Source of the DNA: Pirellulaceae bacterium
GTDB lineage: Bacteria > Planctomycetota > Planctomycetia > Pirellulales > Pirellulaceae
Direction of reading: 5' to 3'
Assembly (NCBI GenBank): GCA_029243025.1
Contig: JAQWSU010000045.1
Coordinates: forward strand, 1-64,000
DNA: 64,000 nucleotides
The notes beneath the pieces were generated by a model. The model was not told where the DNA came from and did not search any database. It was given only the letters and a program-made list of their open reading frames with translations. The translations under genes were made by a program, and so were the position numbers. Position 1 is the stretch's first letter; the number at the start of each line of letters is the position of its first letter. Below are positions 47,301 through 54,718 of this stretch, in pieces.

Positions 47301-49902
47301 ACTGCAGCCGGGCGAGAATATCCTGGCCATTCAAGCGATGAATTCATCGCACACCAGTTCTGACATGTTGATGCTGCCTGTTCTTATCGACGGTGTCATC
47401 GCCGACGGCAGTGCCGCCGGAGTCCCTCACGAGCAAATTGGCAACGCGCCGCTTACGTTTGGCACCGTCGTGCACAATCCAACCAGTGGTAATCAAGACG
47501 AAGAATACATCGAAATCACCAACCCGCTGGACACGGCCGTTGACATCTCTGGGTGGAAAGTGCGAGGCGGTGTGGAGTACACATTCCGCCCCGGAACGGT
47601 CATTCCAGCTGAGGCCTCACTGTTCGTGTCGCCCGACGTGAAGTCGTTCCTGACGCGCACCACCGGCCCACGGGGTGGTCAGGGATTGGTCCTACACGGC
47701 AATTACCAGGGACACCTTTCCAACTTTGGAGAAATACTTGAATTGGTCGCGGCCGACGACTCCGTTATCGCATCGACCACAACTCCAGCAGAACCCACGG
47801 ACGCACAGCGTTATCTGCGTTTGAGCGAAATCAACTACCATCCGGCGGATGTTACCGAAGCAACCGAGTTCGTTGAGTTGGTCAACATCAGCGAATCCAT
47901 TACGCTCAACCTGGCGGGTATCACGATTACAGACGGACCGTCTGAACCCTACGTGTTTGCAGCAAACCAATTGCTGGCGCCGGGCGAGCATCTGGTCGTC
48001 GCCCGTGACGTCGCTGCATTCACTGCCGCTTATCCAGGGATCGATGCAGCAGGCCCCTACGTCGGCTCGCTCGACAATGGCGGAGAACGCATCAAAATTG
48101 CCGACGCCAACGGCAGTACGATTCTCGAATTTGAATACAGCGACAATGCACTCTGGCCGCAACGGAGTGACGGAGCCGGCGCATCACTCGAGCTAGTCGA
48201 CCCCGTCAATACGGCTGTTGATCAGCTGGGAGAAGCTGGCGCATGGCGAGGAAGCGCTGATTTTGGCGGTTCCCCCGGAAGCAACGGTTTGGCGCCCGCC
48301 GGTATCGTGATCAATGAAGTACTCTCCAATACCGATCTAGTCGGTGAGCTCGATACCATCGAGCTGTTGAATCGAACGCTAGAAACGATTGATCTGAGTG
48401 GTTGGTGGCTCAGTGATTCCGCTAACAATCTCACAAAATACCAACTGCCACCCAACTCCGTTCTGGCTGCGGGTGAATACTTGGTGTTGACCGAACAACA
48501 GTTCAATCAAGATCCCGACTCCGGTTTCGCATTGAACGGTTCAGAAGGTGATGAAGTCTGGCTGATCATTGCTGACGCCAACGGCAATCCAACGACCTTT
48601 GTCGATGACGTCCAGTTTGGTCCCGCTCGTCCCAATGAAACATTCGGACGTGTTCCCAATGGAACGGGCCGTTTAACGCCGATGGAACAGGCCTCGGTCG
48701 GGGCTTCCAATCAGGCAGCTCGCGTCGGCCCCGTGGTGATATCCGAACTCAACTACAATCCGGGCGATTTCCCAGCTGCTTTGCTGGAAATTGATCCATC
48801 ACTGAACCAGGGCGATCTGGAATACATCGAAATCTCTAACCCCACCAATGCCGCCATCGACCTCAAGTCTTGGCGCCTACGTGGGGATGTCGACTTCAAC
48901 TTCGATAGCAGCCTGAGTGTGGCAGCCGGTCAGGCGGTTGTCGTCGTGTCATTTAATCCAGAAAAACTAGGGAACGGTTCGAAATCCGAAGCTTTCCGAA
49001 GCCACTATGGCCTGGATGAAAGCGTCGTAATTGTTGGTGGCTACTCAGGTCAGTTAAGCGACCGTGGACAACGCGTCCAACTTCAACGACCCGACTTGAC
49101 CGCCGCACCAATCAATTACTCCTTTGAAGACGAAGTCACTTATGCTGACAGCGACCCCTGGCCAGTGTCCGCCGACGGGCTCGGAGATTCATTGCAGCGA
49201 GTTGCGATGACCGATTTTGGTAACGCTGCATCCTCTTGGCGAGCCGATCAACCGAACCCAGGAAGTGTCAACATCCGATCCGCCGATCTAAATCAAGATG
49301 GCATGGTCGATGAAGCAGATATCCAAACGTTTTGCGCGGGGCTTTCGATCCAAAATCTCGAGTTCGACTTCGACGGTGACGGTGACGTGGATCGAGACGA
49401 TGAGGCAGAATATATCCAAGGGATGCTGGGAACAGATTATGGAGACGCAAATCTCGATGGCCTGTTCAATTCAGGAGATTTGGTAGCCGTCTTCCAAGCA
49501 GGTGAATACGAAGACGGGATTACCCTTAATTCAACCTGGTCCGAAGGCGATTGGAATTGCGATGGCGAGTTCGATTCGCAAGATTTTGTCGTCGCATTCG
49601 CCGCAGGTGGCTACCAGAGCGATTCCGTCCCCGCAGCGACAATGCTGGATCTTTCTCAAATTGCAGCCACAAAAACCGGCCTGCTACCGAGCTTGCCGTC
49701 GAATTCGACGTCGAAGGATGCTCGCAATACACCGCTCAGGGCCGGCAACCAGCGAATGGCTGTTGAACTCCACGATGCGGCATTCGCATCCAGCTTGTTT
49801 GATGAAGAGGACATTTCTTGGCAAGAACGACAACAAGTGGAGGTGAGTGACAAACTGGTCGATCCCATGCTCAACTCGGATTTCAACCGGAATCAAATTT
49901 AA
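44317..49902 (+). CDS. Giant secreted CotH kinase-like / lamin-tail protein 2
   Basis: This 1861-residue paralogue of the preceding protein starts at TTG with GGAG upstream. The N terminus is basic, then SVESLETRALLAADLIISEF, a LEPR-XLL-like motif running into lamin-tail domain 1 (about 30-160). The LamG domain of the first copy is missing. A beta-sandwich (about 170-340), an Ig-like segment and the CotH kinase-like domain (about 490-845; QGEFYDNIFVRQRGG, KNFYLYRDTEGTGQW, LPWDKDWTFG) follow. Then come a second beta-sandwich and four more lamin-tail domains, and the dockerin-like end (DFDGDGDVDRDD, GDANLDGLFNSGDLVAVF, EGDWNCDGEFDSQDFVVAF). The tail of about 85 residues resembles that of copy 1 (both end with an SLFDE/ALFDE-type acidic patch). 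The gap between the paralogues is 162 bases. They were clearly made by duplication followed by divergence. Confidence 0.88.
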   Translation: MKRSITNNSRIRKQIKSRQLSVESLETRALLAADLIISEFMASNRGTLNDDDRESSDWIEIFNQGSETQQLEGWHLTDENAELEKWTFPATSLAPKEHLIVFASGKDRTTKELHTNFRLSSDGDFLALVEPDGQTIASQYAPEFPEQQTDISYGVRMSGGDRFLVAATSPAQFLVPQDASLGLDWTQPGFAPDETWVTGAKAGIGFEVNSGFAADIQTDVSAQMAGVNASIYVRIPFEVDNPGQLDVLKLRAKFDDGFIAYLNGNIISAENAPFFGTYNSVAESERNNAAAVEFEEFDLARSIRHLQPGTNVLALQGINIEASNDDFLLVPELVTDGFNVFVDETGFFSNPTPGELNPDRFSLAPRIHNISHVPAQPTATDSLFVTAEVDQTINEISGVTLVYRVMYEDEVSINMVDDGSGADAVAADGIYTGLIPAATAQVGEMLRYAILATDSADDQSRSPRILDTSGTDRSEEYYGTVVGPTIDSDLPVIQWFAERESRARGRGGSRASVYYQGEFYDNIFVRQRGGATNGNSQKFNFNDDHPFFVNDKLGRVQEFNMNAQGSDPSYLRQVMAFESYRDAGNPAAESFLMLMRVNGGRDRVGVFIEQADQDYLARQGFDPDGAIYKFVQRSNLNPVFSDTTTGVEKKTRLDEGKEDIQVVVNGLSKGSNEDRSLSVFDHFNLATLMNYLAVRSITMDADDVRKNFYLYRDTEGTGQWTPLPWDKDWTFGIEGDGGPELSHPFFGDEIHRKPNANQWNRLYEAVFTHPVLSQMYLRRLRTVMDQLLQPPGTSNQDGRYEQRINELLETARSELSSSAVRQADSIRSFLDKRRTTLYLDHSIDKLMTSEIKVLVPEFSAASYLVPGDNSLGTDWTKVDFNDSQWSGGTTGIGFSGDDDFDGLIRTEVSLQEASDDGTSVYLRLPFNVDDPAAVAALTLQMKYDDGFVAYLNGTEVHQQNTRTAGTQSYNSKARSHRDSAAVIFENFTISGFLDKLQPGENILAIQAMNSSHTSSDMLMLPVLIDGVIADGSAAGVPHEQIGNAPLTFGTVVHNPTSGNQDEEYIEITNPLDTAVDISGWKVRGGVEYTFRPGTVIPAEASLFVSPDVKSFLTRTTGPRGGQGLVLHGNYQGHLSNFGEILELVAADDSVIASTTTPAEPTDAQRYLRLSEINYHPADVTEATEFVELVNISESITLNLAGITITDGPSEPYVFAANQLLAPGEHLVVARDVAAFTAAYPGIDAAGPYVGSLDNGGERIKIADANGSTILEFEYSDNALWPQRSDGAGASLELVDPVNTAVDQLGEAGAWRGSADFGGSPGSNGLAPAGIVINEVLSNTDLVGELDTIELLNRTLETIDLSGWWLSDSANNLTKYQLPPNSVLAAGEYLVLTEQQFNQDPDSGFALNGSEGDEVWLIIADANGNPTTFVDDVQFGPARPNETFGRVPNGTGRLTPMEQASVGASNQAARVGPVVISELNYNPGDFPAALLEIDPSLNQGDLEYIEISNPTNAAIDLKSWRLRGDVDFNFDSSLSVAAGQAVVVVSFNPEKLGNGSKSEAFRSHYGLDESVVIVGGYSGQLSDRGQRVQLQRPDLTAAPINYSFEDEVTYADSDPWPVSADGLGDSLQRVAMTDFGNAASSWRADQPNPGSVNIRSADLNQDGMVDEADIQTFCAGLSIQNLEFDFDGDGDVDRDDEAEYIQGMLGTDYGDANLDGLFNSGDLVAVFQAGEYEDGITLNSTWSEGDWNCDGEFDSQDFVVAFAAGGYQSDSVPAATMLDLSQIAATKTGLLPSLPSNSTSKDARNTPLRAGNQRMAVELHDAAFASSLFDEEDISWQERQQVEVSDKLVDPMLNSDFNRNQI

Positions 49903-50046
49903 CACCCGATTTTATGCTCATTTTGTGCTCAAGTGACTTTCGCTGATTTCCGCCGGCTTCATCGCCCGAAATAAGAGTGCATTTTGACTTGTTTTCTACC
50001 CTCGGTGCGCTTTACCGAATTCGGGGTCGCCCTTTAGAATTCAGCT

Positions 50047-50880
50047 ATGAACGAAAACTCAATCGATGCACTTAAGATCACCGAATGCCCCAAGATGAAG
50101 GACGGAACCCTCGTACTGTCTTTCAGCGGATGGATGGATGGCGGTGATGTTTCTACCGGAACGGTCCAGCGCCTTGTCGATTTGCTCGAAGCGAGACAAG
50201 TCGCTCACATCGACCCCGAACCCTTCTATATCTACAACTTCCCCGGATCCATGGAGGTTTCTGCACTCTTCCGACCTCATATCGAGATCGAATCGGGGAT
50301 CATCAAGTCGTTCGACTTGCCTACCAACAGTTTTTACTGCGATGAAGAGTCAAAGCTCATGCTGTTCGTTGGTAAAGAACCCAACCTACAGTGGCACTCG
50401 TTCGCCGATTGCCTGTTGACGTTTACGCATCAGGCTGGAATCAAGCGAATTTTGTTCGTCGGATCGTTCGGCGGAGCAGTGCCCCATACTCGCGAACCAC
50501 GACTCTACATCACCTGCTCAAATCCCGATTCGCTGCATGAAATGGAAAAATACGGGCTCCGCAAAACGGATTACGAAGGCCCCGGCTCCTTCACAAGCTA
50601 TCTAATGACGCAGGCGAAGGCTGAGGACTTGCGAATGGATTCGATCGTCGCCGAAATCCCCGGATACCTACAAGGCACGAATCCAATGAGCATTGAAGCC
50701 GTCACGCGCCGGTTGGCCAAGATCCTGCAACTGCCCCTCGATATCGATTCACTCCGCTCGGTGTCGACCGAATGGGAGCTGGAGGTATCCAGTGCCATCG
50801 AGGACAACGATGAACTTTCCGAACAAGTACGCCAACTCGAAAATGAATACGACACGGATCTGCTCGAACAAGAGAACTAA
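50047..50880 (+). CDS. PAC2-family protein
   Basis: This 277-residue soluble protein matches the PAC2 family (related to proteasome-assembly chaperone 2, and common in bacteria without a proteasome). Typical features are an early LVLSFSGWMDGGDVSTGTV segment, FVGKEPNLQW, the central KRILFVGSFGGAVPHTREP strand-turn (about residues 132-150) and the GPGSFTSYL motif before IVAEIPGYLQG. The acidic C-terminal helix (EDNDELSEQVRQLENEYDT) is probably coiled. The start ATG at 50047 has no strong ribosome-binding site. Function in bacteria is not established; actinobacterial relatives have been linked to protein assembly. It lies between secreted-protein genes but is itself cytoplasmic. Confidence 0.85.
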   Translation: MNENSIDALKITECPKMKDGTLVLSFSGWMDGGDVSTGTVQRLVDLLEARQVAHIDPEPFYIYNFPGSMEVSALFRPHIEIESGIIKSFDLPTNSFYCDEESKLMLFVGKEPNLQWHSFADCLLTFTHQAGIKRILFVGSFGGAVPHTREPRLYITCSNPDSLHEMEKYGLRKTDYEGPGSFTSYLMTQAKAEDLRMDSIVAEIPGYLQGTNPMSIEAVTRRLAKILQLPLDIDSLRSVSTEWELEVSSAIEDNDELSEQVRQLENEYDTDLLEQEN

Positions 50881-51275
50881 TGGGGGCACTCTGAGTGGCT
50901 CCACAAACGTTCGTCTTTAACACGCAACCGCTTGTTCGTGCACGACGCTTACTACGTTTGCGATTCCACCAATTTACCAGCCAGCAAGCGACAATTGCTG
51001 GGAATGATCAACATGGGAATTACGTCGGGTGGCCCAATTACGTCGATTAACAGCGAAATGGTTAAGATTCTTTTGCGCTATTCTGCCGAAACCCCTAAAA
51101 TTTGAAACTTTTAATTCTTGCCTGTTGACCTGGTCGCGATTTCCGGAGAGAGTAGGTACACAAATTAACGATTATCGTTTACCCAAAAGTTGTGGTTACG
51201 ATATTTCTTGCGATTAGTTTAATCAGTACTGAATGACGTCGAAGTTAATAAAAATTGTAGAGGAGCGGACCCGAG
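50881..51275. other. Intergenic region before the PEP-CTERM gene
   Basis: About 395 bases. A GATTA-GTT-TAATC hairpin lies near 51211-51223, and GAGGAG at 51260-51265 is the ribosome-binding site of the next gene. A 33-codon frame at 51004-51105 has only a poor ribosome-binding site and is not called. A promoter must be present but cannot be placed reliably. Confidence 0.35.
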
Positions 51276-52553
51276 ATGAAACATCTTGTGAAATCCATCG
51301 TGGTGCTATCACTTGTGTTGATGGCCACCCACGCATTACACGCCCAAGTTGCAAGCGTAAGTGTTACAGCTGCGTTTGCTCCCAATGGTCGACCAACAAG
51401 TGGCGGTAGTGCTTCGCCCAGCTGGCCCGGCTATGTAGTCAATGCCACCAACGCACTCCGTGGACAATCGCCGGCCCTAGACGATCGAGACGTCGATCCA
51501 GCGGCCTACGAAGCGGTTCTCACTCCGATCAGCACTTTAGAGATGATTTACACCGACTTCAACTCATGGCGATCTTCCGCAGCACCTTCGTCGACCTGGG
51601 ATCAGCTCCCTGCTGCATTCGACCAAGAGAAAGGCAATCGAATTCACTTCGGTGTACAAATCGCGACGGATGGCACCACTGACTTCGCACTTCATGATCT
51701 CAGTTGGGCACTCGACAGTACCGACGAGACCGACTACTTCGATCAAGTCGGAACGTTTGCTGGTGCTAATTACTCCAACACGCGAATCGGTATCAACTAC
51801 GGTCCCGACCATCTTCCTGGTGGTGGCGACGACATCATCTATGACAATGGCCAAGACGGTGGCTTGAAGGTCAACGAGTTCACCTACGTTGGAGTCGGTG
51901 ATGGTTTTCTCTCGCAAGAGCCAGCTCCCGTCACGAACAACGCCGACATTGATGCAACGTTGCGAACGTTGCTCGAAGCCTGCGTCGACTGCACTTTCGA
52001 TTTCTCCGCAACCTACACGCTGAACACCGGAAATGGTGCTCAACCAGTAATCGGTCGCGACACGATTGAGATTTACATCGAACCCGGATTTGGAAGTGAC
52101 TTCAATCGCAACTTCCGTTTGGACAGCGGTGACCTCGACATGCTGACGCGACAAGTTGCTGATGGATCGACTGACATTTACTTTGATCTTGATCGAGTCG
52201 ATGAAAACATCACGTTCAACGACATCCAGATTGCCGTCAAAGATTTGCACTACACCTATTTTGGCGATGCCAACGACAACGGTGTATTTAACAGCAGTGA
52301 CTTGGTCAGTGTCTTCGTCGCGGGACTTTACGGCACCGGCCCCACGGAAGCCGCTGTCTGGTCGACGGGTGACTGGAACGGTGATGGAGAGTTCAGCTCA
52401 ACGGACTTGGTGATTGCCATGCAAGATGGTGGCTATGATCAGGGCCCACGGCCACCACAAGGTGCCGCCGTTGTTGTTCCAGAACCGAGTGCTGGTTTGC
52501 TCACGCTGTTGGGCCTTGTTGCCCTGATCTACTCACGACGCCGCAGCTCCTAG
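51276..52553 (+). CDS. PEP-CTERM protein with tandem dockerin-like module
   Basis: This 425-residue secreted protein has a signal peptide (MKHLVKSIVVLSLVLMATHALHA, cleavage after HA). The N-terminal 250 residues are beta-rich with no recognised enzyme motif (TDFALHDLSWALDS, NYGPDHLPGGGDDIIYD). They resemble planctomycete extracellular hypothetical proteins that report dates or counts in PEP-CTERM gene sets. Residues about 268-330 look like a decayed dockerin repeat (DFNRNFRLDSGDLDML ... TYFGDANDNG), followed by the shared module FNSSDLVSVFVAGLYG/TGDWNGDGEFSSTDLVIAM. The C terminus is a PEP-CTERM signal (VPEPSAGLLTLLGLVALIY, then RRRSS). GAGGAG lies ten bases before the ATG. It needs an exosortase encoded elsewhere in the genome. 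Confidence 0.85.
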   Translation: MKHLVKSIVVLSLVLMATHALHAQVASVSVTAAFAPNGRPTSGGSASPSWPGYVVNATNALRGQSPALDDRDVDPAAYEAVLTPISTLEMIYTDFNSWRSSAAPSSTWDQLPAAFDQEKGNRIHFGVQIATDGTTDFALHDLSWALDSTDETDYFDQVGTFAGANYSNTRIGINYGPDHLPGGGDDIIYDNGQDGGLKVNEFTYVGVGDGFLSQEPAPVTNNADIDATLRTLLEACVDCTFDFSATYTLNTGNGAQPVIGRDTIEIYIEPGFGSDFNRNFRLDSGDLDMLTRQVADGSTDIYFDLDRVDENITFNDIQIAVKDLHYTYFGDANDNGVFNSSDLVSVFVAGLYGTGPTEAAVWSTGDWNGDGEFSSTDLVIAMQDGGYDQGPRPPQGAAVVVPEPSAGLLTLLGLVALIYSRRRSS

Positions 52554-52625
52554 GTGTCATGAGGATTTCTCGGGTCCCATACCATACCGAGGGCTGCTCT
52601 GACCGGCCCTTGGTGACTGCCGCTT

Positions 52626-52655
52626 CTCACCGGATAACGAGACAAATCCGGTGAG
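52626..52655 (+). terminator. Hairpin after the PEP-CTERM gene
   Basis: CTCACCGGAT, ten-base loop, ATCCGGTGAG: a perfect ten-base-pair stem 73 bases after the stop, followed by a pyrimidine-rich TTCTCTTCT. It is a probable intrinsic terminator. Its right arm resembles the TCCGGTGAATTCTCTT that recurs in the repeats downstream. Confidence 0.6.
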
Positions 52656-52689
52656 TTCTCTTCTAGGCGGATCTCTGAGAATTCAGCCG

Positions 52690-53265
52690 TTTATTTCCTT
52701 CGCTGAATCCCCCTGTAAGCTCGAACCCCGTCGATCGTTGGCCCAACTCTCGTCGCGAAACGCCAACCGATCGCGATCGTGATCCCGCCGCCACAGGACA
52801 GTCCATTCAAATGGTGAGCAGAGCGGACACGAACGACGCACCGTTCATAAAGCGTCTGGGGGATTCGGGGCGGCCGCACACCAGGGCAGCTCGAACATGA
52901 CGTTAAATGACGGACGCGGTCGATCGACAGTGAGAGGTATCCGGTGAATTCTCTTCAAGGCAAAACGAAGCCTGAGAACTCAGCTGAGTAGCGCGCTCAC
53001 CACGCGTGTAAGCTCGACCCCTGTCAACTGTTCCCGCGTCGCGAAACGCCAACCGATCGCGATCGTGATCCCGCCGCCACAGGACAGTCCATTCAAATGG
53101 TGAGCAGAGCGGACACGAACGACGCACCGTTCATAAAGCGTCTGAGGGATTCGGGGCGGCCGCACACCAGGGCAGCTCGAACATGACGTTAAATGACGGA
53201 CGCGGTCGATCGACAGTGAGAGGTATCCGGTGAATTCTCTTCAAAGCAAAACGAAGCCTGAAAAC
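52690..53265 (-). pseudogene. Decayed 3'-end fragments of a DUF1501 gene, in tandem
   Basis: Read on the minus strand, this DNA repeatedly resembles the last 60 or so codons of the intact DUF1501 gene that ends at 53266. DHDRDRLAFRD corresponds to [12 protein letters not shown], and QLTGVELTRVVSALLS followed by a stop at about 52980 corresponds to [16 protein letters not shown]. Short indels put the two halves in different frames, so the fragments cannot be functional. A third, more worn fragment lies at about 52690-52800. No 5' part of a gene accompanies them. The homology was aligned by eye and is strong at the 3' end and weaker upstream. Confidence 0.55.
52751..53036. repeat. 286-base direct repeat, copy 1
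   Basis: This unit is followed without a gap by a second copy with only a handful of differences across 286 bases. It contains a worn DUF1501 3' fragment plus the sequence that follows that gene's stop. High identity points to a recent tandem duplication. Confidence 0.85.
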
Positions 53266-53322
53266 TCAGCTGAGTATCTCGCTCACCACGCGTGCAGGCT
53301 CGACCCCTGTCAACCGTTGGTC
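53037..53322. repeat. 286-base direct repeat, copy 2, running into the live DUF1501 gene
   Basis: Second copy of the unit. Its last 57 bases (from 53266) are the actual 3' end of the intact DUF1501 gene, including its stop codon. This shows that the repeat arose from the gene end and its flank. Confidence 0.85.
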
Positions 53323-54714
53323 AAGACCCTGGTAACGAAAGGTAAGGCGATTGTGATCGACGCCAAGCTGATGCAAGATCGTTGCGTTCAGATCGCGAAT
53401 GTGCACCGGGTCACGAACGATATTGTAGCAATAATCATCCGTCTCACCGTGTTCGATTCCTGGCCGAATTCCGCCGCCGGCTAGCCAAGTCGTAAAGCAA
53501 CGTCCATGGTGATCTCGACCATGATTATTTTCGGTCAGCTTGCCTTGTGAGTAAATGGTACGGCCAAACTCTCCACCGCAAACGACTACGGTTTGATTCA
53601 GCAAACCGCGTTGCTTGAGATCGCGTACGAGAGCGGCAGCCGGCTGATCAACATCCTCACACTGTTTGCGAATGAGGTTCGGCAAATTACCGTGTTGGTC
53701 CCATCCACGATGGAACAGCTGGATAAAAGGGACCCCTCGCTCAACAAGCCGTCGAGCGATCATACAGTTTCTGGCAAAGGATCCGGGTTTCCTCGAATCG
53801 GCACCATAGAGGTCGAAGAGGTGTTCCGGTTCATCGCTGAGGTCAGTCAAATCCGGCACCGACGTTTGCATACGAAAAGCCATCTCATACTGGGCGATCC
53901 GGGCCTCGGTTTCTGGATCTCCAAATTCTCGATAGTGATCGGCGTTGATTTTCGACAGTCGATCGAGCATACGTCGACGCATGCCCGAATCGATGCCCTC
54001 CGGATTCCGCAAGTACAACACCGGATCCTTGCCTTTTCGCAACTTGACGCCCTGATGTTTTGATGGCAGGAATCCGCTGCCCCATAAGCGGGAATAGAGA
54101 GCTTGGCTTTGCCCCCGCCCTTTCGAAATCATCACGAGGTAGGATGGCAAATTGGCATTCGGACTGCCCAAGCCATAACTAACCCAAGCTCCCATGCTCG
54201 GCTTGCCAACCTGCTGAGTGCCCGTATTGATGTAGGTAATCGCAGGATCGTGGTTAATGGCTTCCGTGTTGACCGATTTCACAATTGCAATTTCATCGGC
54301 AATGCCACCAACGTGTGGGAGCAACTCACTCACATAAGTGCCGTGATCTCCGTAACGTTTGAACTGGAACATCGGTGCAACACAAGGAAAGGACTTTTGC
54401 CCTGAAGTCATGCCAGTGATTCTTTGCCCATTTCGGATTGAGTCCGGCAATTCCGTACCATGCACTTTGCGGATGGCTGGCTTGAAGTCAAACATGTCGA
54501 TGTGCGAGGGGCCACCCGAGAAAAACAAATAAATGACGCTTTTTGCGCGAGGTGCAAAATGAGGCGCACCGAGTGCTCCGCCGACAGAACCTGCTGCTGG
54601 CAGGCTACTCCCCTGAGATAACGAAGCCAGGGCGGCAGCGCCCAACGCTCGAGAACCATTTGCCAGCAGGCTACGTCTCGTGAGCTGTAATTGATACTGT
54701 TCGATAGGATTCAC
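53266..54714 (-). CDS. DUF1501 secreted protein
   Basis: This 482-residue protein of the planctomycete DUF1501 family is related to the sulfatase/alkaline phosphatase fold. The N terminus has an [20 protein letters not shown] twin-arginine-like signal. Conserved features are [20 protein letters not shown] (about 59-78), the HDPA motif (about 154-157), [19 protein letters not shown] (about 322-340) and [15 protein letters not shown]...NNHGRDHHG (about 380-405). It starts at a GTG with GAGG nine bases upstream, four bases after the stop of the PSD1 gene, so the two form an operon, the standard arrangement in this phylum. The biochemical role of the pair is not established. Fragments of a related gene lie just past its 3' end. 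Confidence 0.92.
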   Translation of the reverse strand: MNPIEQYQLQLTRRSLLANGSRALGAAALASLSQGSSLPAAGSVGGALGAPHFAPRAKSVIYLFFSGGPSHIDMFDFKPAIRKVHGTELPDSIRNGQRITGMTSGQKSFPCVAPMFQFKRYGDHGTYVSELLPHVGGIADEIAIVKSVNTEAINHDPAITYINTGTQQVGKPSMGAWVSYGLGSPNANLPSYLVMISKGRGQSQALYSRLWGSGFLPSKHQGVKLRKGKDPVLYLRNPEGIDSGMRRRMLDRLSKINADHYREFGDPETEARIAQYEMAFRMQTSVPDLTDLSDEPEHLFDLYGADSRKPGSFARNCMIARRLVERGVPFIQLFHRGWDQHGNLPNLIRKQCEDVDQPAAALVRDLKQRGLLNQTVVVCGGEFGRTIYSQGKLTENNHGRDHHGRCFTTWLAGGGIRPGIEHGETDDYCYNIVRDPVHIRDLNATILHQLGVDHNRLTFRYQGLDQRLTGVEPARVVSEILS

Positions 54715-54718
54715 GAAT

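Noticed and set aside
38321-49886. Many antisense open frames inside the CotH genes
   Set aside because: They are shadows of the strongly biased coding strand and have no independent start signals or domains.
51004-51105. 33-codon frame before the PEP-CTERM gene
   Set aside because: The GGGA directly abuts the ATG, giving an unusable spacing, and the peptide has no hydrophobic or conserved pattern.
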